Positions 6,033 through 8,380 of a DNA stretch of 8,380 bases are shown here, one piece after another. The position numbers and the translations under genes were made by a program. The notes under the pieces were generated by a model that made no database searches, was not told where the DNA came from, and worked only from the letters and a program-made list of their open reading frames with translations. Where the stretch lies: assembly GCA_035291645.1 (NCBI GenBank), contig DATDRQ010000087.1, positions 1 to 8,380 on the forward strand, in the 5' to 3' direction. The stretch comes from DATDRQ01 sp035291645. GTDB taxonomy: Bacteria; Chloroflexota; Anaerolineae; Anaerolineales; UBA4823. Numbering within the stretch: the stretch's first letter is position 1; each line of letters begins with the position of its first letter.

Positions 6033-6827
6033 ATGAGTAGACCACTCATCCCCGCCCAACGGCGAGAACGGATTCAGGAATACCTGGCGATGCACCGCAT
6101 CGCCCCCAGCTCCGAGTTGAGCGCCCTTCTGGACGTCTCCGAAGCCACCATCCGGCGGGACCTGGAATGGATGGAAAGCGAAGGCATCCTGGTGCGCACC
6201 CACGGCGGGGCGATTCTCAACCAGCGTCTCCAAACAGAACCGGAATACCAGCAGCGCGCCCTGCGCAACGTCGAGGAAAAGCGCCAGATCGGCGCCCTGG
6301 CGGCCTCGCTGATCCAGGACGGCGACATCGTCTTCGTCAACAGCGGCACGACCACCACGCAGCTGATCCATAATATCCGCAGCAGCGCGGATATCACTGT
6401 AATCACCAACAACCTGAGCGCGGCCCTGGAGGCCGGCGAGGAAGGCTTCGAGATCATCCTGCTCGGCGGAACCTACCAGCCCCGCTCGCAGTCCGTCGCC
6501 GGGCGTTTCACCATCGAGAACCTCGGCCATATCTACGCCGACCAGGCCTTCATCGGCGTCGATGGGATCACCCTCAAGCATGGTTACACCGTCCCCTCCA
6601 ACGCTGAAGCGGAGGTGATCCGCATGATGATGAGCCGCACCAACGGACCGGTCAACGCCCTGGCGGACTTCAGTAAGTGGGGCGTGGTCTCAAATTTCGA
6701 GGTCGCCCAGATCCACCAGGTGGACCGGCTGGTCACCGACGAGCAGCTGGGCGCGATCGCCCGCGAGGCGCTCGCCAACAAACCCGTCGAAGTTATGATC
6801 GCCCAGGCCGTCTTCGCAGAGGCCTGA
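6033..6827 (+). CDS. DeoR/GlpR-family transcriptional regulator
   Basis: A 264-residue regulator with the full family layout. The N-terminal DeoR helix-turn-helix covers residues 7-60, with recognition helix SEATIRRDLEWME (36-48) and the following wing VRTHGGAI (54-61). The C-terminal sugar-phosphate sensing domain has DGDIVFVNSGTTTTQL (96-111), TVITNNL (122-128), LLGG (143-146), FIGVDGIT (173-180), NAEAEVIR (190-197) and ADFSKWG (211-217). Such proteins usually repress sugar or polyol catabolic operons and release DNA on binding a phosphorylated sugar. The ATG at 6033 has GAGG 8 nt upstream; a stronger GGGGAG lies 15 nt away. It is divergent from the kinase gene and followed at 60 nt by the metallophosphoesterase. 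The likely targets are its own promoter and the neighbouring phosphate-handling genes; the effector is unknown. Length and motifs are normal. Confidence 0.96.
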   Translation: MSRPLIPAQRRERIQEYLAMHRIAPSSELSALLDVSEATIRRDLEWMESEGILVRTHGGAILNQRLQTEPEYQQRALRNVEEKRQIGALAASLIQDGDIVFVNSGTTTTQLIHNIRSSADITVITNNLSAALEAGEEGFEIILLGGTYQPRSQSVAGRFTIENLGHIYADQAFIGVDGITLKHGYTVPSNAEAEVIRMMMSRTNGPVNALADFSKWGVVSNFEVAQIHQVDRLVTDEQLGAIAREALANKPVEVMIAQAVFAEA

Positions 6828-6831
6828 TCCC

Positions 6832-6862
6832 ACCCGGTAGCCCGACCACCGGCTGACCGGGT
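6832..6862 (+). promoter_or_regulatory. Intercistronic hairpin between regulator and phosphoesterase
   Basis: ACCCGGTAGCC (6832-6842) pairs with GGCT-G-ACCGGGT (6851-6862), an 11-bp stem with a single bulged G and an 8-nt loop. It starts 4 nt after the regulator stop codon and ends 13 nt before the GGAG of the next gene. No T-run follows, so read-through with processing or partial attenuation is more likely than termination. GGGTACTACCC (6859-6869) offers a small competing hairpin. Confidence 0.5.
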
Positions 6863-6887
6863 ACTACCCAACACCGGAGACAACCCC

Positions 6888-7880
6888 ATGCCCTTGTTTG
6901 GCCGCCAGAAGAAGACCCTCACCCGCCTGTTCTACGCCACCGATCTGCACGGATCGGAACGCACCTACCGCAAATTCATCAACGCCGGCAAGTTCTACAA
7001 CGCCAACGTGCTGGTGATGGGCGGCGACATCACCGGCAAGCTGCTCATCCCGATCATCAAGGAGCAGAGCGGGCACTACCGCGCCTCCCTGCAGGGCACC
7101 ACCCAGCACCTGGAGACCGAGGAGGAATTAAAGACTCTGACCGACCGCATCGGCCTGCTCGGTTTTTACAGCCAGATCATGGACGAAGATGAATTCCGCA
7201 GCCTGCAGGGTGACCCGCAGGCCGTCGACCTGTTGTTCCACGACAGGGCACGGCAGCGGCTGGAGGCCTGGGTCGACCTGGCGGAGACACGATTGGCGGG
7301 CACCGGGATCAAGTGCTACGTGACGGGGGGCAACGACGACGACCCATCCGTGCTGGAACCGATCTACCGGGAGGGCACGCAGTCCTTCTTCGGTTGCGAG
7401 AACAAGTGCGTGCTGGTGGACGACGACCACACCATGGTCAGCGTCGGCTACAGCACTCCCACCCCCTGGAAGACGCCGCGCGAGGTTTCCGAAGAAGATC
7501 TGAGCAGGCTGATCGACGAGATGGTCGCCCAGGTTCCCGATATGGGCCGGGCGATCTTTAACTTCCACGATCCGCCGAACGACTCCACCCTGGATACCTG
7601 CCCGATGCTGGACTGGACTACCGACCCGCCCTCACCGATCCTGAAGGCCGGGCAGGTGGTGCTGCACGGGGCTGGCAGCCAGGCGGTGCGCCAGGCGATC
7701 GAGAAGAACCAGCCGATGTTGGGCCTGCACGGTCACATCCACGAGTCCATGGCGGTCGCCAAGATCGGGCGCACGACCTGTATCAACCCGGGCAGCGAGT
7801 ACGGCGAAGGCGTGCTGCGCGGCTGCCTGGTGAACTTCTCCGCCGGGCAGATCGAAAGCTACCAGATGACCAGCGGGTAG
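6888..7880 (+). CDS. Calcineurin-like metallophosphoesterase
   Basis: A 330-residue phosphoesterase with the five metal-binding blocks in order: ATDLHG (Asp19, His21), VMGGDITG (Asp47), VTGGNDDD (Asn149), NFHDPP (His227) and GLHGHIHES (His283, His285), ending in the usual NPGSEYGEG turn (300-308). The fold binds two metal ions and hydrolyses phosphomonoesters or diesters, including nucleic acids and nucleotides; no substrate can be assigned. Between blocks two and three lies a helical stretch of about 90 residues (55-140), longer than in small YfcE-type enzymes, which may form a cap or dimer surface. No signal peptide is seen, so the protein is probably cytoplasmic. The ATG at 6888 has GGAG 8 nt upstream. 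It follows the DeoR-type regulator after 60 nt and probably shares its promoter. The palindromic repeat cluster begins 6 nt after its stop codon. Confidence 0.93.
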   Translation: MPLFGRQKKTLTRLFYATDLHGSERTYRKFINAGKFYNANVLVMGGDITGKLLIPIIKEQSGHYRASLQGTTQHLETEEELKTLTDRIGLLGFYSQIMDEDEFRSLQGDPQAVDLLFHDRARQRLEAWVDLAETRLAGTGIKCYVTGGNDDDPSVLEPIYREGTQSFFGCENKCVLVDDDHTMVSVGYSTPTPWKTPREVSEEDLSRLIDEMVAQVPDMGRAIFNFHDPPNDSTLDTCPMLDWTTDPPSPILKAGQVVLHGAGSQAVRQAIEKNQPMLGLHGHIHESMAVAKIGRTTCINPGSEYGEGVLRGCLVNFSAGQIESYQMTSG

Positions 7881-7886
7881 GAAAGC

Positions 7887-7957
7887 GAGGAGATTGCGTG
7901 CAAACGAAGTTTGCTTCGCAGTGCGAAGCTCCGCTTCGCCTAACGCTCGCAAAGACA
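7887..7957 (+). repeat. Palindromic repeat, partial copy (right half)
   Basis: Begins with GAGGAGATTGC and ends CTCGCAAAGACA (7946-7957), matching the right half of the two complete copies downstream, but with extra GAAGC/GCTTC-rich sequence. This includes a hairpin with arms GCGAAGC (7923-7929) and GCTTCGC (7933-7939), and an overlapping alternative pairing GCTTCGCA/TGCGAAGC (7913-7929). The left half is missing; the copy abuts the phosphoesterase gene. Confidence 0.75.
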
Positions 7958-7965
7958 GGAAACGG

Positions 7966-8080
7966 TGTCGTTGCGAGGGCGGAATGGGAAGAAGACCTGG
8001 ATTAACAACCGACCAGCCCGAAGCAATCTCCCACAGAGACGATGGAGGAGATTGCTTCGCAAAGTACGCTCGCAAGGACA
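7966..8080 (+). repeat. Palindromic repeat, complete copy 1
   Basis: A unit of 115 bp bounded by TGTCGTTGCGAG (7966-7977) and CTCGCAAGGACA (8069-8080), which are inverted copies apart from one base. Inside, CGAAGCAATCTCC (8019-8031) and GGAGATTGCTTCG (8047-8059) form a perfect 13-bp stem around a 15-nt loop. The last 67 bases are nearly identical to copy 2. It resembles the TTGCGAG/GCAATCTC-type dispersed palindromes known from many environmental bacteria (recalled from general knowledge, not searched). Confidence 0.85.
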
Positions 8081-8089
8081 GAAGGCGTG

Positions 8090-8205
8090 TGTCGCTGCGA
8101 GGGCGGTATCTGAAAAGGATACCTGATCAACCACCGAACAGCCCGAAGCAATCTCCCGCAGAGACGATGGAGGAGATTGCTTCGCAAAGTACGCTCGCAA
8201 CGACA
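8090..8205 (+). repeat. Palindromic repeat, complete copy 2
   Basis: A unit of 116 bp bounded by TGTCGCTGCGAG (8090-8101) and CTCGCAACGACA (8194-8205), with the internal perfect 13-bp stem at 8144-8156 and 8172-8184. Bases 8139-8206 match 8014-8081 of copy 1 at 66 of 68 positions, a period of 125. The spacer to copy 1 is 9 nt. The right end of this copy is also a perfect 12-bp inverted match to the left end of copy 1. Confidence 0.85.
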
Positions 8206-8227
8206 GTAAAAAGTCACTCGCTCCAAC

Positions 8228-8380
8228 ATGAGCAGTAAACAGTATTACGTTTATATAATGGCGAATCGGTATAACAACGTGTTGTATACAGGCGTCACGA
8301 ATGACCTGAAAAGAAGAGTCTACGAGCATAAAATGCATCTCGTTAGAGGGTTTACAAGTAGATATAACGTGGAGAAGCTC
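8228..8380 (+). CDS. GIY-YIG nuclease-domain protein, N-terminal fragment (runs off the right edge)
   Basis: Only 51 codons are present, open to the window end. They read YYVYIMANRYNNVLYTG (6-22) followed by VTNDLKRRVYEHK (23-35) and GFTSRYNVEKL (41-51). This is the GIY-YIG core: VYI stands for the GIY element, LYTG for YIG, and Arg29/Arg30 include the expected catalytic arginine; the catalytic glutamate would be downstream. It is the short single-domain UvrC/URI-like type that cuts DNA. An in-frame TAA at 8207 makes this ATG the first possible start; no clear Shine-Dalgarno site precedes it. G+C is 60/153, about 39%, far below the neighbours, suggesting acquired DNA. It begins 22 nt after palindromic repeat copy 2, which hints at a functional or mobile association. 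Confidence 0.88.
   Translation, partial: MSSKQYYVYIMANRYNNVLYTGVTNDLKRRVYEHKMHLVRGFTSRYNVEKL

Noticed and set aside
7887..8206. CRISPR array
   Set aside because: The repeats are palindromic, about 115 bp long, only two and a half in number, with spacers of 8-9 nt that do not behave like CRISPR spacers, and no cas gene is present.
7894..8238. 114-codon plus-strand frame across the repeat cluster
   Set aside because: It is composed of the palindromic repeats, overlaps the GIY-YIG start in another frame, and has no domain or ribosome-binding site.

Overview
The window looks like a chromosomal segment from a GC-rich bacterium: the genes are visibly over 60% G+C, most have clear Shine-Dalgarno sites, and two promoters have near-consensus sigma-70 boxes. 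Gene content and the dispersed palindromic repeats next to a GIY-YIG gene are reminiscent of environmental Chloroflexota (Anaerolineae-like). That placement is an impression from family resemblance, not a proof.

Left block, all on the minus strand (read from right to left). An APH-fold small-molecule kinase (4749-5849) is followed by an AT-rich gap carrying a strong promoter. That promoter drives a two-gene operon: a nucleotidyltransferase-like protein (3733-4524) and a four-CBS-domain protein (2909-3721), 11 nt apart. A 222-nt gap then holds two perfect inverted repeats, one an 18-bp stem inside a MITE-like palindrome and one a 14-bp stem near the next gene. Next come an 812-residue FAD/GcvT dehydrogenase of the dimethylglycine/sarcosine dehydrogenase family (248-2686) and, 21 nt later, the start of a transketolase gene cut by the window edge (1-226). 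The last pair is probably co-transcribed. It couples oxidative demethylation of N-methylglycines (one-carbon units or formaldehyde) with pentose-phosphate carbon rearrangement.

Right block, plus strand. Divergent from the kinase is a DeoR/GlpR-type regulator (6033-6827) with a TTGCAA-17-TATAAT promoter bracketed by inverted TTGACA/TGTCAA words. It is followed, across an intercistronic hairpin, by a calcineurin-like metallophosphoesterase (6888-7880).

Right edge. Immediately after the phosphoesterase stop codon lies a cluster of palindromic repeats: one right half plus two nearly complete copies of about 115 bp. Each complete copy is bounded by TGTCGyTGCGAG / CTCGCAAsGACA and contains the inverted words CGAAGCAATCTCC / GGAGATTGCTTCG. 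Twenty-two bases after the last copy starts an AT-rich (60/153 G+C) GIY-YIG nuclease gene that runs off the window. The repeat/GIY-YIG association resembles the REP/RAYT arrangement, with a different nuclease family, and is the most interesting candidate for an undescribed system here. The rest is mostly ordinary metabolism and regulation.
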